Shown here: one piece after another, positions 1-9,400 of the stretch | How positions within the stretch are numbered: position 1 is the stretch's first letter | Layout: each line of letters begins with the position of its first letter | Assembly: GCA_002350805.1 (NCBI GenBank) | Contig: DEFO01000029.1 | Location: 30,502-57,446, forward strand | DNA from: Prevotella sp. UBA2850 | GTDB lineage: Bacteria; Bacteroidota; Bacteroidia; Bacteroidales; Bacteroidaceae | Direction of reading: 5' to 3' | DNA: 26,945 nucleotides | The notes under the pieces: generated by a model | Database searches by the model: none | Seen by the model: the letters and a program-made list of their open reading frames with translations, nothing else | What the model was told of the DNA's origin: nothing | Program-made: the position numbers and the translations under genes

Positions 1-28
1 CGTCTCGGCAAAAAAAAGAATGAATTTC

Positions 29-59
29 TTTGTTTTGCTCTCGACTTTTCGTAACTTTG
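29..59 (+). promoter_or_regulatory. Bacteroidota-type promoter of the PPTase gene
   Basis: TTTG at 29-32, a 19-bp spacer, then TAACTTTG at 52-59 match the Bacteroidota -33/-7 consensus. Transcription should begin about 5-8 bases after the last G, almost exactly at the ATG at 65. This makes the ATG at 65 the likely start and excludes the upstream in-frame ATG at 20, which would lie before the transcript begins. Confidence 0.7.
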
Positions 60-64
60 TCCCC

Positions 65-622
65 ATGATTTATGTGAACGACCATATTGGCTCTTTCGAT
101 TTTGAGGCTGCTTTACCGCTACTCTCTGATCAACGGCGCGAGCAGGCATTGCGCTTCCGCTATCCGCTGGGGCGGCAAACATGTGCGGCTGCCTATCTGT
201 TACTTTGCGAGGGATTGCGTAAGGAATATGGCATCAACGAGAAACCTGTTTTCATTTATGGTGAGCATGGCAAGCCTTTCATTGAAGGGCATCCGGAGAT
301 ACACTTCAACTTGAGCCATTGCCGCGAGGCGGTCGTCTGTGCCTTGTCCGACCATCCGGTAGGCATCGATGTAGAGGCTGTGCGTCATTATAAAGAGAGC
401 CTAGCCCGATATACCATGAACGAAGAGGAGCTTCGGCAGATTTTGACAGCAGAGCGCCCTGATGTGGCCTTCACACGATTGTGGACTATGAAGGAGGCCG
501 TGCTGAAGCGAACTGGTGAAGGACTGCGAAATGACCTGAAAAATGTGCTTGTAAATGCTCCCGAGCTCACGACTGTGGTCAGTCCCGACTTGCGATATGT
601 TTACAGCGTAACCGTCTGTTAA
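65..622 (+). CDS. 4'-phosphopantetheinyl transferase (Sfp-type)
   Basis: The 185-residue product should move the 4'-phosphopantetheine arm of coenzyme A onto a serine of an acyl or peptidyl carrier protein, in the cytoplasm. The family signature is complete: FNLSH (residues 81-85), VGIDVE with the metal-binding Asp near 102, and the second block WTMKEAVLKRTGEGL from 140 with Lys143, Glu144 and Lys148. The start at 65 is chosen because the promoter -7 box ends at 59; an upstream ATG at 20 would add 15 residues unlike the family. Length fits the shorter Sfp-type enzymes. No carrier protein or synthase gene is adjacent, so the substrate is unknown; the housekeeping fatty-acid carrier protein is a reasonable guess. 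The downstream STAS gene has its own putative -7 box. Confidence 0.88.
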   Translation: MIYVNDHIGSFDFEAALPLLSDQRREQALRFRYPLGRQTCAAAYLLLCEGLRKEYGINEKPVFIYGEHGKPFIEGHPEIHFNLSHCREAVVCALSDHPVGIDVEAVRHYKESLARYTMNEEELRQILTAERPDVAFTRLWTMKEAVLKRTGEGLRNDLKNVLVNAPELTTVVSPDLRYVYSVTVC

Positions 623-698
623 CGAATTTTAGCATTCCCATCGCCATACATTATTATTATTTAGCAAAGTTCCTAGGGGCTGCAAGCATAATTCTTTC

Positions 699-706
699 TA
701 TTTTTG
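699..706 (+). promoter_or_regulatory. Putative -7 element of the STAS gene
   Basis: TATTTTTG followed by CAAAT matches the TAnnTTTG element, 40 bp before the ATG at 747. No TTTG is found 19-21 bp upstream, so the -33 half is absent or degenerate. Confidence 0.45.
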
Positions 707-746
707 CAAATTGAAACAACCCATCATTAATTCGATTTTTACGAAA

Positions 747-1049
747 ATGGAAATCAACATCGAACAACAAGAGAAAAAAATAGTAGCCACCCTTAGTGGT
801 GAAATGGATACTGCCGCCGCCATGGAAGTGGAGCAGGCGTTGCAACCACTTTTCAATAGCGAGGGCCGCGACATCGTTATCGACTGCACAGAATTGGAAT
901 ATATTGCTTCGAGCGGACTGCGCATTCTACTGAGTATTCTTAAGAATGCAAAAGCAAGTGGCAACAAAGTTGTGCTGAGAAATGTAAATGATGATATTCG
1001 CGAAGTATTTAAACTGACCGGCTTTATCAGCATCTTTGATTTTGAATAG
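747..1049 (+). CDS. STAS-domain protein (anti-sigma factor antagonist-like)
   Basis: A single STAS domain of 100 residues. The strand EMDTAAAMEVEQAL, the strand IVIDCTELEYI (about 43-53) and the loop ASSGLRILLSILKNA (from 54) follow the SpoIIAA/RsbV pattern, with Ser55/Ser56 at the usual phosphorylation site. Family members bind an anti-sigma kinase in the unphosphorylated state and release a sigma factor. In Bacteroidota, which lack sigma-B, such proteins may instead serve PP2C-type phosphatase switches, so the partner is unknown and no kinase or phosphatase gene is adjacent. The Asp that often precedes the phospho-Ser is Ala54 here. ATG at 747 is preferred over a TTG at 711, which lies too close to the predicted transcription start. 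Confidence 0.8.
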   Translation: MEINIEQQEKKIVATLSGEMDTAAAMEVEQALQPLFNSEGRDIVIDCTELEYIASSGLRILLSILKNAKASGNKVVLRNVNDDIREVFKLTGFISIFDFE

Positions 1050-1138
1050 GCAGTCATTCTGAATCTGAAGCGGTCGCTGGTAATGCCCGCAACATGTTTA
1101 TTGAAAGGAAGTTGCTTTCAGTAAAACAAGAAAATGGC

Positions 1139-1169
1139 AAGGCCCTGGCTTTTCTCGAGTCAGGGCTTT
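1139..1169 (+). terminator. Intrinsic terminator after the STAS gene
   Basis: Inverted repeat GCCCTG (1142-1147) and CAGGGC (1161-1166), extended by AAG/TTT pairing on both sides, 90 bp after the STAS stop codon. The T tract is short. Confidence 0.5.
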
Positions 1170-1180
1170 GTTATCATAAC

Positions 1181-1210
1181 AAGAGGATGTGCTGCTGGGC
1201 ACATCCTCTT
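1181..1210. terminator. Strong 12-bp hairpin between convergent genes
   Basis: AAGAGGATGTGC (1181-1192) and GCACATCCTCTT (1199-1210) are perfectly complementary around a 6-base loop. On the plus strand GCTTTTCTCTC follows. It lies only 11 bp after the stop of the convergent minus-strand gene, so it probably serves both sides as a bidirectional terminator. Confidence 0.7.
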
Positions 1211-1221
1211 GCTTTTCTCTC

Positions 1222-1629
1222 TTAGTATGTCATGCGTGGCTCAAGCTCTTTGGCCTGGTCAATCATCTTCTGAACTTCTTTCTCTGAAGGAACGCGGTTG
1301 CAGAGATTCTTCTCCTCGTTGACCTCAACCAGTTTAGCTGCCAGATTAGCGGCAACACGGTGCTTCAGCTCCTTCACGGTGTCAACACCAGCGGCTTCGA
1401 GCAACTCTGAGAACTGAGGACCCACACCCTTGATGCGGAACAGGTCGGCATGGTTGGTCCATTTCAGAATCAGTTTGCCACTGATTTCGGTTGCCTCTTC
1501 GAGCTCCTTACGGCCCTTCGGGTCTGCACAACGATCGAGAAGATCGTCAACGGTCTTGATACCTGCTGCTTGCAGCTTCTCTGCGTAAACATCGCCTACG
1601 CCTTCGATGTCAATAATTTTGTATGCCAT
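1222..1629 (-). CDS. Helix-hairpin-helix protein, DUF4332-like
   Basis: A 135-residue protein made of two tandem helix-hairpin-helix units. The first is IEGVGDVYAEKLQAAGI with VDDLLDRC, near residues 8-34. The second is IKGVGPQFSELLEAAGV with VKELKHR, near 66-90. Each has the GVG hairpin typical of non-sequence-specific DNA-binding folds. The arrangement matches DUF4332 proteins, which have no established role. It has no signal peptide, so a cytoplasmic, possibly nucleoid-associated role is an inference. A full promoter precedes it on the minus strand (1670-1701) and a hairpin follows at once, so it appears to be monocistronic. Confidence 0.75.
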   Translation of the reverse strand: MAYKIIDIEGVGDVYAEKLQAAGIKTVDDLLDRCADPKGRKELEEATEISGKLILKWTNHADLFRIKGVGPQFSELLEAAGVDTVKELKHRVAANLAAKLVEVNEEKNLCNRVPSEKEVQKMIDQAKELEPRMTY

Positions 1630-1669
1630 AATAGTTATTGTTTTGGTTAAACTTCATAGATTATGGCTA

Positions 1670-1701
1670 CAAAAATAGTATTTTTTCTTGAAAAGTCCAA
1701 A
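1670..1701 (-). promoter_or_regulatory. Promoter of the DUF4332-like gene
   Basis: Read on the minus strand: TTTG (1701-1698), 20-bp spacer, TATTTTTG (1677-1670). The predicted leader is about 35 bases. It lies in the gap downstream of alaS. Confidence 0.65.
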
Positions 1702-1733
1702 AAATGTTGGAAATAATTTCAATTTCTCAGAAA

Positions 1734-4400
1734 TCAGAGTTCCGCCAATTGAATGACCTTTTCTACGGCAGCCGTCAGTCCGTCTTTGTTTTTACCACCT
1801 GCAGTGGCATAATGGGGCTGTCCGCCACCACCGCCTTGCATGAGTTTTGCTGCCTCACGGACCATCTGGCCGGCGTTCAGGCTGTGCTCCGTCACCATGT
1901 CGTCGCTAAGCATAACACTCAGCATGGGCTTGTCTTGATGGACGGTTCCCACGACGCAGAGCAGGTTCTCGGGTACGGCCTGCCGAATCTTGAACACAAG
2001 GTCTTTGGCAGCTCCTGGCTCCAATGGCAGTACTGCCTTGACCACCTTAATGCCATTGCGCAGCTCGGCGCGCTCAACGAGCATATTCTTGGTGCGCTCG
2101 ATGGCCTGTGCCTGGAACTGTTCTATCTCTTTCTTCATCGACTCGTGCTCTTCCATGTATTTGGCAATGACTCCCTGCAGGTCCTTGGCATTGTTGAACA
2201 ATCCTTTCAGCGCACGCATGGTATCTTCCAACACATAGATGGCCTCTTCGCAGTTCTTGCCGGTCATCGCCTCAATACGGCGGATACCCGCAGCCACACT
2301 GCTCTCTGAGAGAATCTTGAAGAAACCGATACGACCCGTAGCTCGGGCATGAATACCACCACAGAACTCGCAAGAAGGACCGAAACGAACCACACGCACC
2401 TTGTCGCCGTATTTCTCGCCGAAGAGCGCGATGGCTCCCAGTTTCTTAGCCTCTTCGAAAGGCATATCGCGATGCTCGTCCAAAGGAATGTCCTGACGAA
2501 TCATATCGTTCACCAACCGCTCCACCTGACGCAGTTCCTCGTCGGTCACTTTCTGGAAGTGAGAGAAGTCGAAACGAAGAGTGTCGGCGCTGACGTATGA
2601 GCCTTTCTGCTCCACATGGTCGCCCAGCACCTGCTTCAGCGCATAGTCGAGCAGGTGGGTGGCAGTATGGTTGGCGGCACTGGCCTCGCGCTTGTCGGTA
2701 TCCACACAGGCCATAAAGTCGGCCTCAGGATGCTGGGGCAGCTGTGTCACGATATGCACACTCTGGTTGTTCTCGCGCTTGGTGTCGATAATGTTGATGG
2801 TCTCGTCTTCGCCGACCAACACGCCCTGGTCGCCCACCTGGCCACCCATCTCACCATAGAAAGGAGTGGCATCGAGCACCAGCTCGTAGAAGGTGTTCTT
2901 CTTTTGCTTCACCTGACGGTAGCGCAGGATGTGGCACTCGTACTCAGTATAGTCGTAACCCACAAACTGCTGCTCGCCCTGGCGCAGCTCAATCCAGTCG
3001 CCATTCTCCACTGCAGCGGCATTGCGGGCACGCTCTTTCTGCTTCTGCATCTCCACATGGAACTGCTCCTCATCGACGGTGTAGCCATGCTCACGGCAGA
3101 TGAGCTCGGTCAGGTCGAGTGGGAAGCCATAAGTATCGAACAGACGGAAGGCAGCCTTACCGTCGAGTTGTGTCTGTTTGTGGGCCATCAGCTCGTCCAT
3201 GGCGCCATTCAGCAGCTGTATACCCTTGTCGAGTGTACGCAGGAAGGAGTCCTCCTCTTCTTTCATCACACGGCTGATGAGCATCTGCTGGGCCTTTAGT
3301 TCGGGGAAGGCATTGCCCATCTCTTGCACCAATGTAGGCAGCAGCTTATAGAGGAATGCCTCTTTCTGGCCGAGGAAGGTGTAGGCATAACGTACGGCAC
3401 GGCGCAGAATGCGACGGATCACGTAGCCTGCCTTGGCATTGGAGGGCAGTTGGCCGTCGGCAATGGAGAAGGCAACAGCGCGCAGATGGTCTGCACATAC
3501 GCGCATGGCCACGTTGATCTGCTCTTGCTCGGCGTCCTCAGCGTTCTCTGCACTCTCCATTTCCTCGTAGGTCATATATTTCAGACCAGTAATCTCTTCC
3601 TCTGCACTGATGATGGGACGGAAGATATCGGTATCGTAGTTCGAATGCTTGCCTTGCAGCATGCGCACCAGACGCTCGAAGCCCATACCCGTATCGATGA
3701 CATTCATCGACAGTTTCTCGAGTGTGCCATCGGCCTTACGGTTGAACTGCATGAACACCAGGTTCCAAATCTCAATCACCTGTGGGTCGTCTTTGTTTAC
3801 CAAGTCGCGGCCCGGCACTCCGTTGGCTTTCTGTTCGGGCGTACGAGAGTCTACGTGAATCTCCGAGCAAGGACCGCAGGGACCTGTGTCGCCCATCTCC
3901 CAGAAGTTGTCGTGCTTCGAACCGTTGATGATATGATCGGCAGGCACATGCTTAGCCCAGAATTGTGCAGCCTCATCGTCGCGGGGGATATTCTCTTCGG
4001 GAGAGCCCTCAAATACGGTGACATACAAATCCTCGGGATTCAATTTCAGCACATCCACCAGGTACTCCCAGGCCATATCGATGGCGCCCTCTTTGAAATA
4101 ATCGCCAAACGACCAGTTGCCCAGCATCTCGAACATGGTATGATGATATGTGTCGTGTCCAACTTCCTCTAAGTCATTATGCTTTCCGCTCACACGAAGA
4201 CATTTCTGTGTGTCGGCACGGCGACGAGGCTCCGGCTCGCGCGTACCTAATATAATATCTTTCCACTGGTTCATACCCGCATTGGTGAACATCAGTGTGG
4301 GGTCGTCTTTAATCACCATCGGGGCCGATGGCACAATAACATGCTGTTTCGACTCGAAGTAATTTTTGAACGAGTCGCGAATCTCATTTGCTGTCATCAT
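1734..4400 (-). CDS. alaS: Alanine--tRNA ligase
   Basis: An 888-residue alanyl-tRNA synthetase, which charges tRNA-Ala and clears mischarged Ser/Gly. The N-terminal class II catalytic domain begins TANEIRDSFKNYF and includes FTNAGMNQWKD and the GDTGPCGPCSEIH loop. The editing domain has HTATH near residue 577 and CEFCGGIH near residue 677, the zinc-binding HxxxH and CxxxH pair. The C-terminal DHHA1/C-Ala region ends in a glycine-rich GGGGGQPHYATAGG. Length is normal for the family (about 875). The gene begins ATGATG, so the start could be 4400 or 4397. A promoter of consensus form lies 47 bp upstream and is physically superimposed on that of the divergent MerR-type gene. Confidence 0.97.
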   Translation of the reverse strand: MMTANEIRDSFKNYFESKQHVIVPSAPMVIKDDPTLMFTNAGMNQWKDIILGTREPEPRRRADTQKCLRVSGKHNDLEEVGHDTYHHTMFEMLGNWSFGDYFKEGAIDMAWEYLVDVLKLNPEDLYVTVFEGSPEENIPRDDEAAQFWAKHVPADHIINGSKHDNFWEMGDTGPCGPCSEIHVDSRTPEQKANGVPGRDLVNKDDPQVIEIWNLVFMQFNRKADGTLEKLSMNVIDTGMGFERLVRMLQGKHSNYDTDIFRPIISAEEEITGLKYMTYEEMESAENAEDAEQEQINVAMRVCADHLRAVAFSIADGQLPSNAKAGYVIRRILRRAVRYAYTFLGQKEAFLYKLLPTLVQEMGNAFPELKAQQMLISRVMKEEEDSFLRTLDKGIQLLNGAMDELMAHKQTQLDGKAAFRLFDTYGFPLDLTELICREHGYTVDEEQFHVEMQKQKERARNAAAVENGDWIELRQGEQQFVGYDYTEYECHILRYRQVKQKKNTFYELVLDATPFYGEMGGQVGDQGVLVGEDETINIIDTKRENNQSVHIVTQLPQHPEADFMACVDTDKREASAANHTATHLLDYALKQVLGDHVEQKGSYVSADTLRFDFSHFQKVTDEELRQVERLVNDMIRQDIPLDEHRDMPFEEAKKLGAIALFGEKYGDKVRVVRFGPSCEFCGGIHARATGRIGFFKILSESSVAAGIRRIEAMTGKNCEEAIYVLEDTMRALKGLFNNAKDLQGVIAKYMEEHESMKKEIEQFQAQAIERTKNMLVERAELRNGIKVVKAVLPLEPGAAKDLVFKIRQAVPENLLCVVGTVHQDKPMLSVMLSDDMVTEHSLNAGQMVREAAKLMQGGGGGQPHYATAGGKNKDGLTAAVEKVIQLAEL

Positions 4401-4442
4401 TGTTGCTTTTTTATATTTTATCGATAAATTTTCTCAAAAAGT

Positions 4443-4474
4443 TTTGCAAAGATACTTTGTTTTCGTTATTTTTG
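4443..4474 (+). promoter_or_regulatory. Promoter of the MerR-type regulator gene
   Basis: TTTG at 4443-4446, a 20-bp spacer and TATTTTTG at 4467-4474 match the consensus. The predicted leader to the ATG at 4515 is about 35 bases. It occupies the same 36 bp as the alaS promoter on the other strand. Confidence 0.7.
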
Positions 4475-4478
4475 CAAA
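4447..4478 (-). promoter_or_regulatory. alaS promoter, superimposed on the divergent promoter
   Basis: On the minus strand TTTG (4478-4475), a 20-bp spacer and TATCTTTG (4454-4447) match the consensus. The predicted leader to alaS is about 40 bases. The -33 box abuts the -7 box of the opposite promoter and vice versa. Confidence 0.7.
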
Positions 4479-4514
4479 TAATTTAATATTAGTTTGAAAA
4501 AAAGCCCCGAAAAT

Positions 4515-4862
4515 ATGGCACTTAACACGAATAAAAACCTCAAACTCTACTATTCCATTAAGGAAGTAGCCCAGATGTTCGATGTCAGCGAGAGTCTTTT
4601 GCGCTATTGGGAAACGGAGTTCCCGCAAATCAAGCCCAAGACTCTCAGCAACAAGGTGCGACAGTATACCGACAAGGATATTGAGCAGATACGCGTCATC
4701 TACAATCTGGTCAAGGTGCGCGGTTTTAAGCTGGCCGCTGCCCGTAAGATGCTCAGCCAGAACAAACATGGTGTCGACAAGAGTTCTGAGGTGCTGACAT
4801 CTCTCCTCGGTGTGCGCGACGACTTGAAAGCCCTGAAGAAGCAACTCGACGCGCTGGTATAA
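4515..4862 (+). CDS. MerR-family transcriptional regulator
   Basis: A 115-residue protein with an N-terminal MerR winged helix-turn-helix: YYSIKEVAQMFDVSESLLRYWETEFPQIKP (about 12-41), then the wing and second helices QYTDKDIEQIRVIYNLVKVRGFKLAAARKML. The C-terminus is a short amphipathic helix (DDLKALKKQLDALV) suited to the usual antiparallel dimer. There is no effector-binding domain and no cysteine cluster, so it is not a metal sensor. Similar short proteins sit as orphan regulators in many Bacteroidales. MerR proteins normally act on spacers of divergent promoters; the shared alaS/merR promoter is an obvious candidate target, but this is inference. ATG at 4515 is preferred to a TTG at 4494. 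Confidence 0.85.
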   Translation: MALNTNKNLKLYYSIKEVAQMFDVSESLLRYWETEFPQIKPKTLSNKVRQYTDKDIEQIRVIYNLVKVRGFKLAAARKMLSQNKHGVDKSSEVLTSLLGVRDDLKALKKQLDALV

Positions 4863-5024
4863 ACCTACGTCATTCTTTTTCCCTTTTTCTCTCATCAGAT
4901 ACAAGCATCGCCATGCGTAGTGTCTTCATCATGCTTTTTATCAGTCATTTATGTTTCTTGTAATGGCTGTCATCACGAAAGTATAGGCAAATAAGGGGTA
5001 AACATCGATTTTTTTGCGAAAAAA

Positions 5025-5055
5025 TTTGTGGGTTCGATAAAAAGTCGTACCTTTG
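5025..5055 (+). promoter_or_regulatory. Promoter of the GH28/SusCD locus
   Basis: TTTG (5025-5028), a 19-bp spacer and TACCTTTG (5048-5055) lie 24 bp before the ATG at 5079. No regulator-binding repeat is apparent. No comparable promoter is seen in the 84-bp gap before susC, so the three genes may be co-transcribed from here. Confidence 0.65.
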
Positions 5056-5078
5056 TCACCTATTTATATAACCAAAGC

Positions 5079-6407
5079 ATGAAAAAGACTTTGTTGCTAT
5101 TACTTTACTTATGTATCATTGCTTGCATGCCTCTGCATGCCAAGGATTTCAACGTCATGGACTACGGCGCTGTTGGTGATGGAGTTACCGACAATGCAGC
5201 TGCCATACAGAAAGCCGTCAACGCATGTTCTGAGGCAGGTGGAGAACGGGTGATATTTCCCGCAGGAAATGTGTTTATGGCCGGTCCTGTTGAACTCAAG
5301 TCTAATGTAGAACTGCACCTGGAGGCCAACGCTACCCTGCTGGCCCATCCCAACGAAGATATCTATCATCTAAGTGCTTTCGGCGAGAACCGCGGCGAGG
5401 GCATGATGTGGCTTTGGTGTAAAGACATCGAGAACCTTTCCATCACAGGCCGAGGAACCATCGACGGCAACGGCATCGCCTTCATGGGAGCCGAGCTTGG
5501 CGACAGCTATGAGCTGAAGCCGTTGAAAGACCCTAAGTTCGACCCGCGCCCCCATGTGCTGACCCTCATCGGAGTGCGCCATCTGCTGGTGCGCGACGTG
5601 ACTATTCGCAACGGAGCCTACTGGACCGTGCACCTGGTGGGGTGCGAGGATGCCAACATCGAGGGTATTTCGTTGCTCAACAATCTGAAGATTCGCAATG
5701 GCGACGGCATTGATGTCGACCATTCGCGTAAGGTTCGTATCTCCAACTGCTACATCACGTCGGGCGACGACTGCATTTGTCTGAAAAACCGTCGTGAGTT
5801 CGAGCAGTATGGCAAATGCGAGGATATTGTCGTTACCAATTGTGTGATGACCAGCCGCTCGTGCGCCATCAAGATTGGCAGCGAGAACATGGACAGCATC
5901 AACCGCGTGATGATCGACAACTGCATCATCACTGCCTCTAACCGCGGCATAGGAATCCAGAACCGCGACGAGGGTACGGTGACCAATGTCGTGTTCTCGA
6001 ATATCATGCTCGACTGCCGCCTGTGGTCGGACGTGTGGTGGGGACAGGCCGAGCCTATCTACGTCACCAGTTATCCACGGGCCAACGGCAATCACAAAGA
6101 TGCCAACTGGCGCTTCCCCAAAGGCGAGACAGTCGGTCGCTGCGGCGAGGTGAGCCACATCTATTTCAACAACATCACGGCTACTTCGGAGAATGGATGC
6201 TTCGTGGGAGGCGACAAGCCTGGCAAGGTGAACAACATCTATTTCAACAAGGTGCGTGTCAACCTGAAGAAGCAGACCAGCTTCCAGCATGGCCTCTTCG
6301 ACAAGCGCCCCTGCAAAGGCGAGGGATTCGTCAAGATGGACTGGGATGAGTTGCGACAGATGAATGTGCCTCTCTATACCGAGAATGCTACCGTCATAGG
6401 TGAGTAA
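5079..6407 (+). CDS. Glycoside hydrolase family 28 (polygalacturonase-like), secreted
   Basis: A 442-residue right-handed beta-helix enzyme expected to hydrolyse galacturonan in pectin. The N-terminus is a signal sequence (MKKTLLLLLYLCIIAC). It contains a lipobox-like IIAC at residues 13-16, but cleavage after PLHA would also fit, so lipidation is uncertain. Mature protein starts FNVMDYGAVGDGVTDNAAAIQKAV, the standard opening of GH28 and pectate-lyase-like proteins. Active-site elements: NGDGIDVD (207-214) with Asp209, and SGDDCICLK with the Asp230/Asp231 pair. The HG and RIK elements of fungal enzymes are not literal; SRSCAIKIGSE (259 onward) occupies that region, as in many Bacteroidota GH28 proteins. 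Exo versus endo action and the exact substrate cannot be told. The gene lies directly before susC/susD. Confidence 0.88.
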   Translation: MKKTLLLLLYLCIIACMPLHAKDFNVMDYGAVGDGVTDNAAAIQKAVNACSEAGGERVIFPAGNVFMAGPVELKSNVELHLEANATLLAHPNEDIYHLSAFGENRGEGMMWLWCKDIENLSITGRGTIDGNGIAFMGAELGDSYELKPLKDPKFDPRPHVLTLIGVRHLLVRDVTIRNGAYWTVHLVGCEDANIEGISLLNNLKIRNGDGIDVDHSRKVRISNCYITSGDDCICLKNRREFEQYGKCEDIVVTNCVMTSRSCAIKIGSENMDSINRVMIDNCIITASNRGIGIQNRDEGTVTNVVFSNIMLDCRLWSDVWWGQAEPIYVTSYPRANGNHKDANWRFPKGETVGRCGEVSHIYFNNITATSENGCFVGGDKPGKVNNIYFNKVRVNLKKQTSFQHGLFDKRPCKGEGFVKMDWDELRQMNVPLYTENATVIGE

Positions 6408-6491
6408 GCGGAGATGAGAGTCACGACATCGCTGAGAATAGAACAAAGAATAATTAATAATACATTTATCAATTAACCAAAAAAACAAAAC

Positions 6492-9400
6492 ATGCTAAAC
6501 GTACAAAACTTAAAATCGGGAATGATGAAGACAGTGCTCTTCATGTTCTTTATGTTAAGCAGTACCCTGGCATTCGCACAGAATCGGGTCACCGGTGTTG
6601 TCACCGACAAACAAGGTGAGCCCCTGATTGGTGTGACTGTCAAGGAAGTTGGAACACAGAATGCTGCCGTCACCGACATTGACGGCCGTTACACGCTCAA
6701 CGTGGAGCGCGGCAAGAACCTGCAGTTCTCTTACATCGGCTACGTTGCCCAGACTCTCAGAGTGGCTGGCAACCAGCTGAATGTCGTATTAAATGAAGAC
6801 AACACCCAGCTGAACGAGGTGGTTGTCATAGGTTATGGTACCATGCGCCGTAAGGACGTGACCAGCTCAATCACCACCGTGAACGCTGAAGACCTGAACC
6901 GCGGTGTATTCACCGACCCGGGTCAGATGCTGCAGGGTAAGGTCCCCGGACTGGTAGTTTCTTCTACTGCCGACCCTAATGGAGGTCCTACTATCACCCT
7001 GCGTGGTGCTTCTACACTTCGTAATGGTGCCATGTCGCCTTACTTCGTCATCGATGGTATTCCTGGTGTAGACCCCTCTACTGTTGCTCCCGATGATATC
7101 GAGTCTATCGATGTGTTGCGTGACGCTACAGCTACAGCCATCTACGGTTCGAAAGCTGCCAATGGTGTGATCATCATCACTACCAAAAAGGGTGAGGAAG
7201 ACAAGACCAACGTAACTTACAATGGATATGTAGCCTTCGATAAGATTCTGAATACCTATGACATGTGTACCGCTGATGAGCTGCGCCAGTATGCTAAGAA
7301 CAATGGTGTTACTCTAAAGGATGGTGGTGCCGACGTTGACTGGCAGGAAGAAGTGCTCCGTACTGGTATCAGCCACAACCACAATGTGAGCATCAGCGGT
7401 GGTAACAGCAGAACCAACTACATGATCAGTGGTAATCTCATGAAACGTCAGGGTGTTATCAAGATGACAGGCATGGATCGTTTCAACCTGCGCTCTCTCG
7501 TTTCTACAAAGGTCCTGAAGGATCATCTCACTCTGTCTATGGGTGCGAACATGATGTATGGCAAGCATTTCGGCGTTCCTACTTATGCAAAAGGAGCTTC
7601 TGTGCTTGATGCCATGAATTACTACTCTCCCACCAACGCCATCCGGAATGCAGATGGCACTTGGACTACTGGTGCTGGTTCAAAGAACTACAACCCCCTC
7701 GCTCTCATGTACGAAGATACTTCAGAGACGATATGGAAGCGCAACCAGTTCATCGCCAAGACAGCTCTTGAGCTTTGGAAGGGATTCTTCTGGAATGTGA
7801 ACTATTCTTGGAGCAACTATCAGAGCACCTATAGCTCATACGATACCCGACTCTCTCAAATTGAAGGTTACGGAAACTTAAATGGTCTGGCTTCGCGTAA
7901 TACATTTTTTGGCCGTGAGCAGACGTTTGAGACATATCTGAACTATGGCTTTATGGTTGGCAAGAGCAAGTGGGACTTGATGGCTGGTTATAGTTGGGAA
8001 GAGAAGAAAAACAACGACGGCTTTGGTTTGAATGCAGCAGGTTTTTACAACGATGACTTGACATGGTATAACGTGTCGTATGCACAGAAGCTCGACTGGC
8101 CAAATGATGACAAGAAATATCCATTTTTGGATTCTGGTAATCTTGAGACCATCCGCAATATCTCTTTCTACGGTCGTGTCAACTACTCTTTCGACAGCCG
8201 CTATATGTTGCAGGCTACTATCCGTCGCGACGGTTCTTCCGTATTCGGTAAGAACAACCGCTGGGGTACCTTCCCGTCAGTTTCTGCAGCATGGAATATC
8301 ACAGAAGAGGCTTTCATGAAGAATCAAAACCTCTTCTCTAACTTGAAGCTCCGTGCTGGTTATGGTGTTTCGGGTAATGCCATGGGATTCGACGTTTATT
8401 CTTCATACAATACCTATGGTGCATCAGGCTCATTTACATATGACGGAAAGATATATCGTACGTTTACCGCAACAAAGAATGCTAACCCCGATTTGAAGTG
8501 GGAAACGACCAGTATGCTGAATATAGGTCTTGACTTCGGTTTCCTAAGAAATCGTATCAATGGTACCATTGAGGTATATCACAAGAAGACCAAGGATTTG
8601 ATCTGGGGTTATCCTGTATCTACAACGCAATATCCCACCGATTGGATAAACGCAAATGTGGGTGAGATGACCAATAAGGGTATTGAGCTGACATTGAATC
8701 TCGTTCCTGTTCAGACCAAGAATTTTACATGGAACAGCACTATTAACCTGTCGCACAACAAGAATACCGTGGACAAGATGCAAAATGAGGTATTCCATAC
8801 TAAGAACCTCCAACAAGGTGATCCAGACGTATCTGGCGTATCAGGTGGCGGATATACGCAGAGTATCATTGAGGGTGAGGCTATTGGTACGTTCTATACC
8901 TATCAATATGCAGGTACAGTGAACGGACGTTCTGAGTATTATGTGCTCGATGAAAATGGCAACCGTACAGGTCAGACCACCAATAATCCTGGTGATAAGG
9001 ATCGCTCTATCACAGGTTGTGCCCAGCCAAAGCTCAATGCTGGTTGGAATAACACCCTTACCTATAAGAACTGGAACCTGAACGCCTTCATTACCGGCGT
9101 ATTCGGTAATGATGTTTACAACAGTCCACGTGCCCATTACACCAGTGCACAATTGTTCTCTGACGGCAAGAACGTGCTGAAGGAATTCCTCTCTAACCCT
9201 GCAGGCGATGCTTCTGGTTCATTGCCATCAGACCGTTATATAGAGAAGGGCACATACATCCGTCTGCAGTCACTCTCACTGAGCTATACCTTCCGCAACT
9301 GTTTCAACGACTGGATTCAGGATCTGACCATCTACGGTACAGCCAATAACCTGCTTACCATCAGTAATTACAAGGGTCTCGACCCGGAGGTTAACCTCGG

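Noticed and set aside
20..64. N-terminal extension of the PPTase from ATG at 20
   Set aside because: The promoter -33 and -7 boxes (29-59) fall inside this stretch and the extra residues do not resemble the family.
5370..6488. A 372-residue open frame on the minus strand opposite the GH28 gene
   Set aside because: It lies antisense to a clearly coding gene with intact GH28 motifs; its sequence shows no family features and is explained by codon composition of the sense gene.
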